Assembly (NCBI RefSeq): GCF_000801105.2
Contig: NC_079511.1
Coordinates: 12,764,784 to 12,828,783, forward strand
Source of the DNA: Raphanus sativus
Lineage: Eukaryota > Streptophyta > Magnoliopsida > Brassicales > Brassicaceae
DNA: 64,000 nucleotides
Direction: 5' to 3'
Below the pieces are notes generated by a model. The model ran no database searches. It saw only the letters and a program-made list of their open reading frames with translations, and was not told the origin of the DNA. Position numbers and translations under genes: made by a program. Shown one piece after another: positions 23,901-33,753 of the stretch (within the stretch, counting starts at the first letter, position 1; the number at the start of each line of letters is the position of its first letter).

Positions 23901-24641
23901 TGGTCGTTTTGGCTGCAGTTCTTCTGAACTAATTTTAATTTTGCACCTCAGGTGATCCGAGCATCCTCCTGCCTCGAAAACACAGTGAGACTGAGGGAAA
24001 GATTGCATCCAAACAGAGTTCATCAAGGCTCTATCCAGCTTCTTACAAATCAGCTCAAAATCTCTCTTGTTCGTCCATGTAAATTTGGGTCCATGGTAGC
24101 TCATATCAAGCATTGAACAGTATTGTACCACTTCTTGAAACTCTCTCATTCCCGAAGTTACCAGCGGAGAATTAAGATATCCTGAATGTTCTTCTATCTC
24201 CAAAGTTTCGTTGAAATCTCCCATCACAATCCAAGGTTTATTTCTTATCATAGGAGAGTCTTGGTGACTTTTTAGATCTTCCCAAAGAACTCTTCTTTCT
24301 TCTTCTCGGTTAGCAGCATATACAAATGAACATATGATTTCATCTTGAGCTCCCTCCATCAAGACAGAACATGTGATCATTTGTGAACTTTTGAAACAGG
24401 GTGTGACTCTCACCTTAGGGCCCCAGACCACCCATATTTTTCCCAATCTACTATGTTCATAGTTAGATAGCATCGACCAGTTTCTAAATACAGAGGAAGC
24501 AATCCGATCAGCCTTGCTCTCCCTGACTCTTGTTTCCAAAATACATCCAAACTGAAGAGTGTTTTTCTTGATCCATTCCCGGATTACTGTGTGTTTAGTA
24601 GGCTTGTTTAATCCGCGAATATTCCAGAAAAAACACGACAT
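20991..24641 (-). CDS. LINE ORF2: endonuclease-reverse transcriptase
   Basis: Makes the nick and the cDNA in LINE insertion. It is 1216 residues, a full length for plant L1 elements. N-terminal endonuclease: NIRGLNKPTKH at the start, the Glu of CILETRV, GDFNETLEIEEHSG and the SDH motif of GGCSDHLRCK. Central reverse transcriptase: DYRPISCCNVLYKIISK, KIDISKAFDTVQW, LRQGCSLSPYLF and the FADD catalytic box in LCFADDVLVF. C-terminal zf-RVT region: WFAFNTPKYSFMAWLAILNR with CVLCNDPMESRNHLFFSC. There are no internal stops. Its ATG (24641-24639) shares one base with the TAA of ORF1, so translation probably depends on termination and re-initiation at TAATG. Confidence 0.95.
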   Translation of the reverse strand: MSCFFWNIRGLNKPTKHTVIREWIKKNTLQFGCILETRVRESKADRIASSVFRNWSMLSNYEHSRLGKIWVVWGPKVRVTPCFKSSQMITCSVLMEGAQDEIICSFVYAANREEERRVLWEDLKSHQDSPMIRNKPWIVMGDFNETLEIEEHSGYLNSPLVTSGMREFQEVVQYCSMLDMSYHGPKFTWTNKRDFELICKKLDRALMNSVWMQSFPQSHCVFEAGGCSDHLRCKIKISSEELQPKRPFKFVNAVVDSPDFLPLVERFWAETPEIYSSTSAIFRLSKKLKELKPSLRSLSKAHVGDITRRTKEVFEQLCASQQRTLSTPTQANLAEEKMLYERWSHLSSIEEKVLGQKAKLHWLCVGDGNNRHFHNAAKTREVRNTIREIKRDDGSTAATQEDIKTEAVNYFNGFLAHQVLDYQGISVEKLKEILNFECEELDQTMLAQEVTAEEIKEVIFKMARNKSPGPDGYTCEFYRAAWSIVGKEVVTAVTSFFEFGFLPKGVNSTILALIPKKDEAIMFKDYRPISCCNVLYKIISKLLANRLKKVLPKFISPSQSAFVKDRLLMENVLLASELVKNYHKDSVSSRCALKIDISKAFDTVQWPFLLGTLRALEFPGKYITWIEKCITLASFSVQVNGELAGYFNSKRGLRQGCSLSPYLFVICMQVLSRLLDNAAISRQYGFHPYCQSLKLTHLCFADDVLVFSDGKKRSVEGMLEVFRQFAEFSGLQISMEKSTLYLAGVKDTEKSEILEHFSVASGTLPVRYLGLPLMTKQMSVADYTPLIEKIRNRISSWNNRFLSFAGRLQLVGSVIHSLTNFWISAFRLPKKCIKEIDSLCAAFLWSGTELNAKKAKVSWKDCCMPKEEGGLGLKSVAEANKVASLKLFWRLISSPSSLWVKWVKNYLIRKGSIWTVKESSTLGSWIWKKLLKHRDVVKEFLKTEIRNGEETSFWFDVWTPAGRLFDITGRRGCIDMGIRLDATVDMVIKTHRRRRHRVETLNDIEDHIQRLKERGLLEGEDVKLWKRGDKYKSVFSSKETWKLIRVPQPRVSWNSGIWFAFNTPKYSFMAWLAILNRLATGDRVQQWNTSNPSSCVLCNDPMESRNHLFFSCNFSESVWKGLTQKLLAASYTHQWDQVIQLLLDKNRDKTELFIVRYVFQATLYAIWRERNQRKHGETPMTYGQIIQTVDRIVRNRLSSIRDTAHTGGLAKWFATR

Positions 24642-26137
24642 TAATGATTCTTTTTGAGGGACTTTTTATTCAAAAAGCTGGACGCATCCTTTGCTTTCTG
24701 AACAGCTGAGTTGGATAAAACACTGTGATTTTCTTTAGAGCTCCGAGGAAGAGAAGGCCTGAGGGAGGTCGTTTCTCTAACTTTTGTCGCTGCATCAATC
24801 ACCTTTTGTGAAGCTCCCTCCTCTGGAGTTTCCATTGTTGTCTCATTAGCCTCTCTGTTTTTAATCAATCCTACTATCTCATCACCTTCCTGAGATATAG
24901 TATTCTGGATTTCTTTCTCATGAATTTCCTCTACGCCAGTGTTCTTTAAATCCTCGCTCAGAGATGCTTGTGTTTCTGCTACCTTCTCAAGCTCCTTGAG
25001 GTCCCCTTTCTCTGCCTCTTCCACTCTTTCAATAATTTCCCCATCCTCCTCATCCAAACTTAGAACCGAAAAACGCGAGTTTGAGAGAATGGAATCCTGC
25101 CCATGCTCGACATCTTTCCCCTTTTTTTCAGCAGATCGACCAACCTTACCAGGAGACACAGTCGTCCACTCATTCTCCGGCGCTACGTTAACCTCATTTT
25201 CCTTCTCCATGTTCTCAGTTTGAGCATCATTTGTTTCCTTCTGTAATATCAGAGTATCATCCTCTACTTGCATATCATGAGCCACTGTTCCCTCTACACT
25301 TGGAATCACCACATCCTCTACTGCGTTTGGTGCCACCTTTTCATCACTGCAATTCTCCCTCACCACACATGTTTGAACTGAATGTCCCCATTTCCCACAT
25401 TTTGTGCACTTCGTAGGCAGCCATGGATAAGAGTATTCAACTCTTGCTTCCTTTCCTTGAACTTTAAAAGTCATAGCTCGTGGGAGCTCTTTGGTAAGAT
25501 CTGCCTTTACAAATATTTTTGCAATTTTAAAGTCCACACACTGTGCTGTTTCTGGGTGCAACCTCTCTGGAGTCCCTACCGAGCTCGACAAGAAACTGAG
25601 ACCCTTCCATGAAAACATGTTCATAGGAACTTTGCGCATATGAACCCACAACGGTACTGACGTTTGTTCGGGTTGTACTTCCTCCGCAAAAGGCATCCAC
25701 TTTGACATAACCGCCGGAACTCCTGCTAGATTCCACATACCTCTTTTGAGTATCCTTTTGCGCATCTCTGGATCGATGATCCGAAACTTCATAGTTGTAG
25801 AGTTTAGCACATACACTTCAACCATCTTAGTCTTATCAGTTGTCCATATCTTGTTGACTATGGCGTGAACCTTTCCTACGTGAGGAGCTTTTTCTAGGAA
25901 TTTCCCAATCAAAAAATCCTCCCACAACGGTGAAGGATCATGAAAAACTTCATCTGGAACCACAACTGAATCCACCCCATCAGTTTTCGTGATTTCCACT
26001 TCGTACTTTTTTAGAATTCTCTGCTCTTGTGCAACATTAACCCATGAACGATTCATAACTGGAGTAGTGGACGTCTGTGAACCTGCTGGAGACCCTTCCC
26101 TCTGCTCCGAGGCAGCCAAGTCCTCCGTCGGAGGCAT
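24641..26137 (-). CDS. LINE ORF1: DUF4283 and zinc-knuckle RNA-binding protein
   Basis: Forms the RNA-protein particle of the element. The first ATG of the open frame is at 26137 (MPPTEDLAASEQ), giving 498 residues; the frame is open further upstream but without an ATG. A DUF4283 domain spans roughly WEDFLIGKFLEKAPHVGKVH to MWNLAGVPAVMSKW. It is followed by PLWVHMRKVPMNMFSWKGL and a CCHC zinc knuckle, CTKCGKWGHSVQTC. The C-terminal half is acidic and Glu/Lys-rich, as in related plant ORF1 proteins. No disruption was seen. The stop codon overlaps the start of ORF2 by one base. Confidence 0.9.
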   Translation of the reverse strand: MPPTEDLAASEQREGSPAGSQTSTTPVMNRSWVNVAQEQRILKKYEVEITKTDGVDSVVVPDEVFHDPSPLWEDFLIGKFLEKAPHVGKVHAIVNKIWTTDKTKMVEVYVLNSTTMKFRIIDPEMRKRILKRGMWNLAGVPAVMSKWMPFAEEVQPEQTSVPLWVHMRKVPMNMFSWKGLSFLSSSVGTPERLHPETAQCVDFKIAKIFVKADLTKELPRAMTFKVQGKEARVEYSYPWLPTKCTKCGKWGHSVQTCVVRENCSDEKVAPNAVEDVVIPSVEGTVAHDMQVEDDTLILQKETNDAQTENMEKENEVNVAPENEWTTVSPGKVGRSAEKKGKDVEHGQDSILSNSRFSVLSLDEEDGEIIERVEEAEKGDLKELEKVAETQASLSEDLKNTGVEEIHEKEIQNTISQEGDEIVGLIKNREANETTMETPEEGASQKVIDAATKVRETTSLRPSLPRSSKENHSVLSNSAVQKAKDASSFLNKKSLKKNH

Positions 26138-26307
26138 CGGCGGCGCCGGAAAAAGCTGCCTTGGTGAAGCGGCTATCGAAAACCCTAATCGCCAATAAAT
26201 CACCCCCAGACAAAAACGGTGCGTTTTAACCAAAGACAAGTCCGTCACATAAAAAACTGATTGGAAAAAAAGCGAGAATCATACCACTAGACCAAACGCC
26301 CTTTGAT

Positions 26308-26324
26308 AAATCGGAATATACAAC
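26308..26324. repeat. LINE target-site duplication, right copy
   Basis: Exact match of the 17 bases at 20862-20878. Beyond it the sequence continues aacagtaagaacccag, which also appears without interruption upstream of zinc-finger copy B. Confidence 0.9.
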
Positions 26325-26414
26325 AACAGTAAGAACCCAGAAGAGAAGAGAATCAAAGAGGGTAAAGGAGAAGAAGATACGAGAAGTTACTCTTCAAGAA
26401 CAGAGTCGATATCC

Positions 26415-27700
26415 ATGGAAGAAACCAAGAAGGTAAAACCAAAGAAAACTCAACCACAGTCTACTCTGTTTTATCTACTTGTTATATACTATCTTGTTTT
26501 GTTAAGTAAATAAAAATTAACCAGAAATCATTTCCCCGCCAAAATACAAACCTTTATATTTTGTTGAGTGTAAAGACAGAGAATTCGTTAAACACTTATA
26601 CGGAAACACATCAGCGTTTAGAGTTTTGGATTTAAAGGAAAAAAAAACATTCTTTGAATTTTGATTTGAAGCAAACAAAGAAGATAGAGAGAGAGACAGA
26701 GTAATAATAAAAAAAAAGGAATAAGAAAGAGAGGACCATTGGCACTGAAACAAGAAGTCGGAGAAATTTTGATGGGAGAAGACGGTCGAGAGAATCTGCC
26801 AAGAAGAAGAAGAAGAAGAAGCGATGAAATAAGAAGTTGGTAAAACAACAACTTCTTATGAATGGTGATCCCAACTTGCGATCTTTTTACTGTGATTTGT
26901 CGTTTAGACTATTCCGTACTTAATGGGTGAGGGTGACAGAAGCTGGAGAGAATAAGCAAGATTACTGGCAAGAGGAGAATGAAACTAAAGATTGGGTGTT
27001 CGATATTGAGAAGAAGTATAACAGAAGCCTAAGTCAAATATGTGATGGTATAGTGGCTGGGTTCAAGCGAGAGCAGATGGTAAAGATAAGGAGAACAGAA
27101 CTTACTCTTGTTGTCATTTGATTTAATTCTTTTGGGTTTTACTTTTTTTTTTTAACTCAGGAGATACCAGAGAATCACAAGGTAGATAGTGCACATGGTC
27201 AAGAAGACAATCTGCAAGTAGACAGAAAGAGAGAGAGTCTAAAGCGTTTTTGGAGGAACTAAGAGTAAAGGTAAAAAAGAAACTGAAACTATATCTGATT
27301 CTCTTCTTCACTGTCATTGCAAGTTGAAAAAGACAACGGTACCTTAATTCCTTTGTTATATACACTGTGTGGATTTTCATTTGATTTACTCTCTCAGGAC
27401 AAGCTTGACAAAAAGAGACAGAGAGATGCTGACAAGCTGGAGATAGAGGCTGAAGAGAGTTCTGAGGAAATAGTTGCCGGATGCATACGAGCGAGGAAGA
27501 TGGTAAAAGAAATTTGAGGAGAGCGTGGAGAACCAAAGATTGAAGGTAGTAATAGTATAAGATAATCATGAAATTTAACTGACTCCATAAGATTTCAATA
27601 GGAGAAAAATAGAACTTAACTCAGTTTTTATTGACTTATTCACCAGGAGAAACATGCTCATGATCAACCAAATAAGGAGGGAGGCTAGTTTGAGACTTGA
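26415..27700 (+). pseudogene. CCCH zinc-finger family copy A, lacking the fingers
   Basis: The leader and first exon (ATGGAAGAAACCAAG at 26415) are nearly identical to copy B, but no CCCH finger follows. What remains are exon-like pieces with donors. One (from about 26930) encodes DIEKKYNRSLSQICDGIVAG and ends at a donor after AGATG near 27079. Another from 27163 begins EIPENHKVDSAHGQED. A third from 27400 (DKLDKKRQRDADKLEIEAEE) ends before a donor near 27501. These correspond to the Lys/Glu/Arg-rich 3' exons of copies B and C. Between 26500 and 26900 the sequence is unrelated. It is probably a decayed paralogue whose promoter was also split by the LINE. Expression cannot be excluded. Confidence 0.55.
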
Positions 27701-27930
27701 TCATGTGTTTTGAATTTGAATCATCGAAAACATTTTCTCTCAATTGGTTTTTGAAATCTGACAAGAAAAAATTTGTATGACTTTATGTCCATTTGAAGAA
27801 TGGTTCCGATTATATTTAGTCATTCCATTTGTAAAAAGACAAGCCTGCTTTATATCATTCTTTTACTTTTACTACATTAAATATTTAAATGTTTGGAAAC
27901 CAAAAATAACTAATTCATGGTTGTAAGATA

Positions 27931-28189
27931 CTCCCTCTATTCTAAAATAAGTGAGTTTTGAGATTTTTGCACGTTGATTAAGAAATTACAAACTTTTATT
28001 TTATTTTTCTCGTTTACCTAAAAACAATAATGATTAAAGTAATTTCAACTAATAAACAATTATATTACATAATATAAATAATTAAAAATATTAAAATGTA
28101 TTTATTTTTTACCTAGAAACTTGAAAACATCACTTAAAATGGAACAAAAAAATTTCCCTAAAACTCCATTTAAAGTGGAACGGAGGGAG
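27931..28189. mobile_element. Stowaway-like MITE
   Basis: The element starts CTCCCTCTATTCTAAAATAA and its right end, read inverted, is CTCCCTCCGTTCCACTTTAA. It is flanked by TA on both sides (27929-27930 and 28190-28191). The 259-bp size, TA duplication and CTCCCTC ends are those of Stowaway (Tc1/mariner) MITEs. It has no coding capacity and sits between zinc-finger copies A and B. Confidence 0.9.
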
Positions 28190-28597
28190 TAATAGTTTTA
28201 CGATTTCAATCATGATGGGAAGAAAGTGGATATTTTGTAAAATGTATTTTTGAAGCTATTAATTTTTTCCCTTATTGCCGTAACCAGAATAGCTGTTCAA
28301 GAAACAAAAAAAAACCATTTTTTAGAGAAACGAGGAACATTTTCCCTCCAAAAAGAAAAAAAAACAAATGAAGTCGAGTGTATTATAAAAAGTACAGTTG
28401 TGGAAACTATCTTGACAAGCAAGAAAACTTGAGAGTGTTCCATTTAAAAGAATCAAACTTTTAGAGTTTTCGAGAGAGAAGAGAGCGCTAAAGAAAAGAG
28501 AAACCCAAAAAAAACGGAATAAACAAGAGTAAGAACCCAGAGAGGATAATCGAAAGAGGCTAAATAAACTTACTCTGCAGGAACAGAGTCGCTATCC

Positions 28598-30903
28598 ATG
28601 GAAGAAACCAAGGTAAGAAAACTCGACGACAATTTACTCTGCTTTCTTTTTTACTGTATTTACTCGTCCATGGAAACAGAGTCGAGATATGTTCTTGTGA
28701 AAAGGGTGACGTTTGATTCTTGTCGGTTTGATTCTCAGGAACGAAATCTGGATTTGAGGTCGAGCAAACCTGATGTTAGAACTGACCGGAGACACAAAAG
28801 GGATCCAAGAACCTGGGAAGGGAAGAGGGTAAAGGGATCTTTTACTCTGCTATGTTATTAGTACTGTACAGGGATTAGTAGTATGATTGAATCAAGAATG
28901 CGAATTTCTCAGGAGAACAACGAATCCGGTTTAAGAATGAACGGACCGGGTCAGGTTCGCAATCACGCAGACGTACTGAAACAACCGAGAGATGTTGAGA
29001 TGCAACAGCAGCAGCTGAGAAGGCATGATGAAACAGAGTGGAAGAGGGTAAATAAAGTAAAAAGTGGGTATAAGGTTCGTCCAGGTGAAAGAATATGTAG
29101 GAGTTATCTACAGACTGGTCTCTGTGACCATGGAACCAATTGCCTTTTCAATCATCCTACTTGTAAGGTACTACTTACTCTACATACTTCATTTGATTTT
29201 TATCTCAAATCTACTTAAGCTTATGTTCCTTGTAGCAAAAGTAAACACAAAACTTTCATTTGAGTCTTTTACTCGCAGTTCTTCAGGAAAGGATATTGTA
29301 AGGACGGCTCAGATTGTAAATTCATTCACGCAAAGAACAATGAAGCTCCTCGTTTACCTAATAATACTACTATGCGTCAAGCACTTTCTTCAAATCTGAA
29401 GATCTTAGCTGAGTTTTCTCACCCAAAAGAAAGGGATGGTGCAGAACCTATGCCTCAGGTTATTTCATCGCCTACTTTTTCTTTTCAGCCAAATGTGAAA
29501 AAATGCTTAAACTGAGTCTCTCTTCTCTATAGGAAAAGGAACAAAGACAGGCTCATGAGGATCCGCAGGAACAGAGAGGTAACACTGAGTGGCAGAGATA
29601 TTTTGAGATGGGAAGGAGAGACGCTCAAGATATTGTGCAGAAATATAGACAGAGAAACATCACTGATTCTCGGAGATACTTTGAGATGGGAATGAGAGAC
29701 GGTCAAGAGATTGTGCAGAGACATAGACAGAGAGAGACCAGTGATCAACAGACTCAAGAGAATGTGCAGGAACACAGACAGAGAGACATCACTGAACGTC
29801 AGAGATATTTTGAGATGGGAAGGAGAGACGGTCAAGAGATTGTGCAGCAACATAGACAGAGAGAGACCAGTGGACGTCAGAGATATCTTGGGGAGGAGAA
29901 GAGTGAGGAGCAGGAACAAAGATTGATGGTAAACTAAACTGAAACAATATCTGTTCTCTAACTTCCATTTACAATAGATTCATGTTGTCTGGTTTACTCT
30001 CCAAGTTACATGTCTTGTGTATAACCTATGCTTCAGGTTTCGGTTACTTCTTATATATCAGCCAAAATTTGAAAGACGTCACTGAGTTTCTTCTTACCCA
30101 TGTTATTTGACGTTGTCTTTTTGAACGTTGATACTCAGGCTACAACTTCTGATAGGAAATTTGATGAGAGGAAACATCAGACAGAGTCGAGCTCTATGGC
30201 AGCGAGGAAGGTAACTTTAACTAAATGTTATATCTTTTATCTCTTTACTGTTTTAAGTTAGTTATATGGGATATCTTAATTCTCAGTCAGAACTAGTGAC
30301 GAGTCTCCAGAGCGTGTTTAAAGATGATATAGCGGCGGGATACAAGCGAACGGGGATTGAACATGGAGAAGGGGGTCAGAGGGTAGAGGTTGAAGAGATT
30401 GTCCGGGGAACAGAGAGATAGACAAAACAGTAGGAGGCAAGCTCAAGAGAGTATGGAGATACTGGAGAGAGTGTTGAGGAACGAAGAGTTTAGGGTAAAC
30501 AAAGATGAAACAGAGTTACGAGACACCAAAGAGAAGTCTGAGATTGTTTGGTATGCAACAAACCGATACCTGTTGGGAAGATTTAGGTCAAACTTTTTGT
30601 AGTTTCGATCTTGTGATTTATTCATTTGTTGTTTTCTTAGCTCGGTTGATCACTCAATTTACGTTTGCGAAAAATATATAGCTATATACAGATTTATATG
30701 ATTATATGGTTTGATACAAATTGTTTTGTTAGGGCCTGCACAGCGAGCTGCAGAATCTCAAAAAGATGGTAAGTTTGGTGACCTGAGCGCTATGATCATG
30801 CTTAGATACTAGTGTCTTTCAGTTGCAGATAACGCTTCTGAAGTCTTTAAAGGAATATCAGAGGCGATGTTTGGAAAGCTCCAGATTCTTCAGTTCAGTC
30901 TAA
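28598..30903 (+). CDS. CCCH-type zinc-finger protein, copy B, frameshifted near its 3' end
   Basis: Probable RNA-binding protein of the family at At1g29560-At1g29600. Exons by splice sites: 28598-28612, 28739-28828, 28913-29167, 29279-29458, 29533-29928, 30139-30210, 30287-30494, 30733-30768, 30829-30903. Finger 1 is C-x8-C-x5-C-x3-H in ICRSYLQTGLCDHGTNCLFNH. Finger 2 spans the exon 3/4 junction (TCK then FFRKGYCKDGSDCKFIH), C-x7-C-x5-C-x3-H. Exon 5 encodes three copies of a unit like RYFEMGRRDGQEIVQ followed by HRQR. In exon 7 the frame from 30287 stops at 30419-30421, while the frame one base over continues LSGEQRDRQNSRRQAQESME to a good donor at 30495. A single-base indel has therefore shortened the protein to 380 residues instead of about 440. 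Both fingers are unaffected. Confidence 0.7.
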
Positions 30904-31988
30904 GCGGCTATTCAAGGGGCAAATTATTTATTTATGCTTTAGGCATGAGATTATGCTGGACCGGCACTGTATACAGTTCCAAAAAGCAGTGTAGTCAATC
31001 ACAATACTACAATAGTATGAAAGTAGAGATAGATTCTGATGATATATTAATATTAAAGATATCGTATTTTTATATTAAATTTATTTTTGAGTTATATAAA
31101 AAGATTCGTTTTTATTAAATATCATATGTTTTAAACATTATACATTTATTAAAGATATTTTCCATTTGACAAAAAGATGATTTAGAAACAAATATTAAAA
31201 AGTTAATTAAAATATCAATAATCATAATTTTAATAATAAATTTTAATAAGAAAAATGTATCATTTTATCTATATGTGTCGTTTTTTCTAGAAATCAACAT
31301 AATAAATGGGGAGGGAGGGGGTTATAAAGCATAAAATGACACAAGTAATCAATTAGAAAATAAAATTAGGTGTTGCCCCCCCAAAAAATTAGGTTTTTCA
31401 TTGCCATTGATCAGGAATTTTGCTTTCGAAAGCAATTCAACATTTCTGCTATAAGGGTAAGTTTGTCGCTTCTTATGAAATTGATTGTTGATCATATGTT
31501 ATATAGTGATTTATGCATTGAGAAGTTTTTCCCAAAGAATGACAAAAATTTCGAATAATCGTCATCAATTTAAACGGTTTTCACATATTTTGTAATATGA
31601 TTATATTATGACATTTTGGTTATGAAAAAACCAGAAAGTCCTTAAATATGCACATATGCATTGAAATCTCTGATTAACTAAATGATTCATGCGCGATGTG
31701 CATTAATAATTTTTGGTTTTCGGATTAAAAATCAAAGAAGTCAAAGTAGGTCAGAGACCAGCGTACTAAAAATTTACCATACTAGTCTAGGTCATGGATC
31801 CAAATCCCTCAAGTGTGAAATCACGGGTGGTTTAACCGTCCTTTCGAGATAAGTATTGCATAATGCACCATTTGGTCTAACTTTTATAGCATTTTGAAAC
31901 TTCATATCATTTTTTATTTTGATTACGTATCCTGTGATTAAAAATCAGTATATTAGGAATAATTATGTGACGTTTAAGTACCTTTAGC
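30904..31988. other. AT-rich spacer between zinc-finger copies B and C
   Basis: 3' flank of copy B followed by AT-rich DNA. No complete transposon was bounded. A G-rich run (ggggagggaggggg) lies at 31307-31320. No gene is supported. Confidence 0.4.
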
Positions 31989-33005
31989 CTGATGAAAGCA
32001 AATGAAAGCGGGATGACGGCATAAAGTGAGTATCTAGTTCGTCCCGGTACAAAAGATTGCCAGTTTTATCTAAGAACTGGTCGATGTGGCTATGGAGAGA
32101 CTTGTCGCTACAATCACCCAAAGGTAAGAAACAAAACTATCTATTTAGCTTTATTATAAATTTATAAGTTGCAATAGACCTTACGGCTTACTGTGGAACA
32201 TCTTAATAGGAGATACCACCAGACAAGTTTAATATGCCAAAGTGTAAGGTACGAGTGCATATTGTAGAGTGACTAAAACTATATTTTGCTGAGCGTGATG
32301 CATTTGAATTAAGCTTATTGTCCATGAGTCCATCTAACAAAAGGCACACAAGTTTGTTCTAGTTTTCTAAAACCATTTAAGAGGTAATCATTTGCTCTTC
32401 TATATGCAATTCGTTTCAGTATTATCTGAGAGGAAAATGTAAGTACGGCTTGTGATTTTGATCATTCAAAGAAAAGGGATGGTGCAGAACATACGCGTCA
32501 GGTAATTTCAACGCAGTTACTATATACTATTCTTATCAGCCAAGTGTGAAAGACTTTACTGAGTCTCTTCTTCAGGGTCAGAAAAGACACAGAACTGAGT
32601 CAAAGTCAAAGTCAAGGTCAAGGTCAAGTCTAAGTCCAGAGAAGAGGGTAACTATAACTAAATGTCATCTTTTTATACTTTTGATTTACTGTGATCCAAG
32701 AGAATGATTCGTAGAGAATTTGCAGAAACATAGACAGGAAGATAATGAGAAGCAGAGTACAGAGGCTGAAGACAATCTGCAGGAAGAGAATTTGAGGGTA
32801 AAGAAACAACATAACCACGACCTCAGTCTTCTCTCTACTATTAGATGAAACAGAGTTTGCTCTGTCATTTACTGTTATTTCTCATTTGAATTACTTGTTC
32901 TCACAGGAGACACAAGAGAATGATAATGATCAACAGAATCGAGAGGAACAGAGAAAGAGAGATATTCAGAGGCAGAGGAGAGAGGCTCGTTTGAGACGTG
33001 AGTAG
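31989..33005 (+). pseudogene. CCCH zinc-finger family copy C, broken
   Basis: A first finger is complete: [20 protein letters not shown] (near 32059-32118) after LVRPGTKD, of the C-x8-C-x5-C-x3-H type, and it ends at a donor. The second finger exon (near 32420) reads YYLRGKCKYGL and then loses frame; the expected CDFDHSK appears in another frame, so a short deletion has broken it. Downstream exon pieces persist: a Ser/Arg/Lys-rich piece (TESKSKSRSRSSLSPEKR) and a last piece from 32910, ending TAG at 33003-33005, with ETQENDNDQQNREEQRKRD. A stop (TAA, 32023-32025) precedes the first finger and no initiating exon like that of copies A and B was found. Confidence 0.7.
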
Positions 33006-33743
33006 GTGTTGAAATGACTCATTTAACATTTCTCTAATTTTTATTTTTTTTGAATTACCACATGAGAGTGTTTTGCTTGGTTTTCTTCAGATCAAACAAA
33101 CAATTTGTTTCGATGAAGTGACTAGTATCAGAGAGACACTAGCAAAATTCGGATTCATACTTACAGAGAGCGATGGATTTTAATAGTTACGAGGGTACAA
33201 AAGAGAATCCCAGCTTTTTGGAACACAAGAAACTGATGTGTTGTGAAGCTTTCGTATTTAACCTCGTGGTTGTTGTGCTGATTAAATTACCGTACGAAGA
33301 CTGTGTTTGGGATAAATTTGAGCCTATATGCTATGGATATAAGCCAGTAAAAAAGTATAATAGATCAAAAAATTAAGTATCACAAAATTGATAACAGTTT
33401 ATAATTAAAAACTTCTATATACTGTGTATCTCTGTTTGGATCATAAATATATATTATTGTTAACATCATTTTATAAACATAATTAATATATTCTAAATAC
33501 AGTTCTTATGTATCTCCGATTTGATTAGTTAAATTGGTTTTATCTACTCTGTTAAAATAGTCATTATAGAAAAAAATATTGTACAAGATTGTTATATTTG
33601 AATCAAGTCATTAGTAACCTAATAATAAAATTATATATATATATGATATTTTCCTTCTCTAGCTCATTGTATATTGTCATGATTTTGTCGTCTATTAAAA
33701 TTTGTTTATACCAACACGTTATAGATTTGTCTTTCAGAATCTT
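33006..33743. other. AT-rich DNA after copy C
   Basis: A 67-codon open frame begins at the ATG at 33173 (MDFNSYEGTKENPSF) and has one hydrophobic segment. I do not recognise it and take it as chance or 3' UTR sequence. The rest is AT-rich with a short TA run near 33635. Confidence 0.4.
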
Positions 33744-33753
33744 GATACCAGTT

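Larger units (their letters stand above)
20879..26307 (-). mobile_element. Complete L1-type LINE, apparently intact
   Basis: A 5.43 kb non-LTR retrotransposon on the minus strand: 5' UTR of about 170 bases, ORF1, ORF2, a short 3' UTR of about 110 bases and a six-base A tail (T run at 20879-20884), bounded by perfect 17-bp target duplications. Both ORFs are open from start to stop. It inserted 107 bases upstream of the first exon of zinc-finger copy A, in head-to-head orientation. Copy B keeps the uninterrupted version of the site near 28510-28535, so the empty site can be seen in the same window. Confidence 0.93.

Noticed and set aside
33173..33373. 67-residue open frame after zinc-finger copy C
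   Set aside because: No recognisable domain, no splice context, and length within chance expectation for this DNA.
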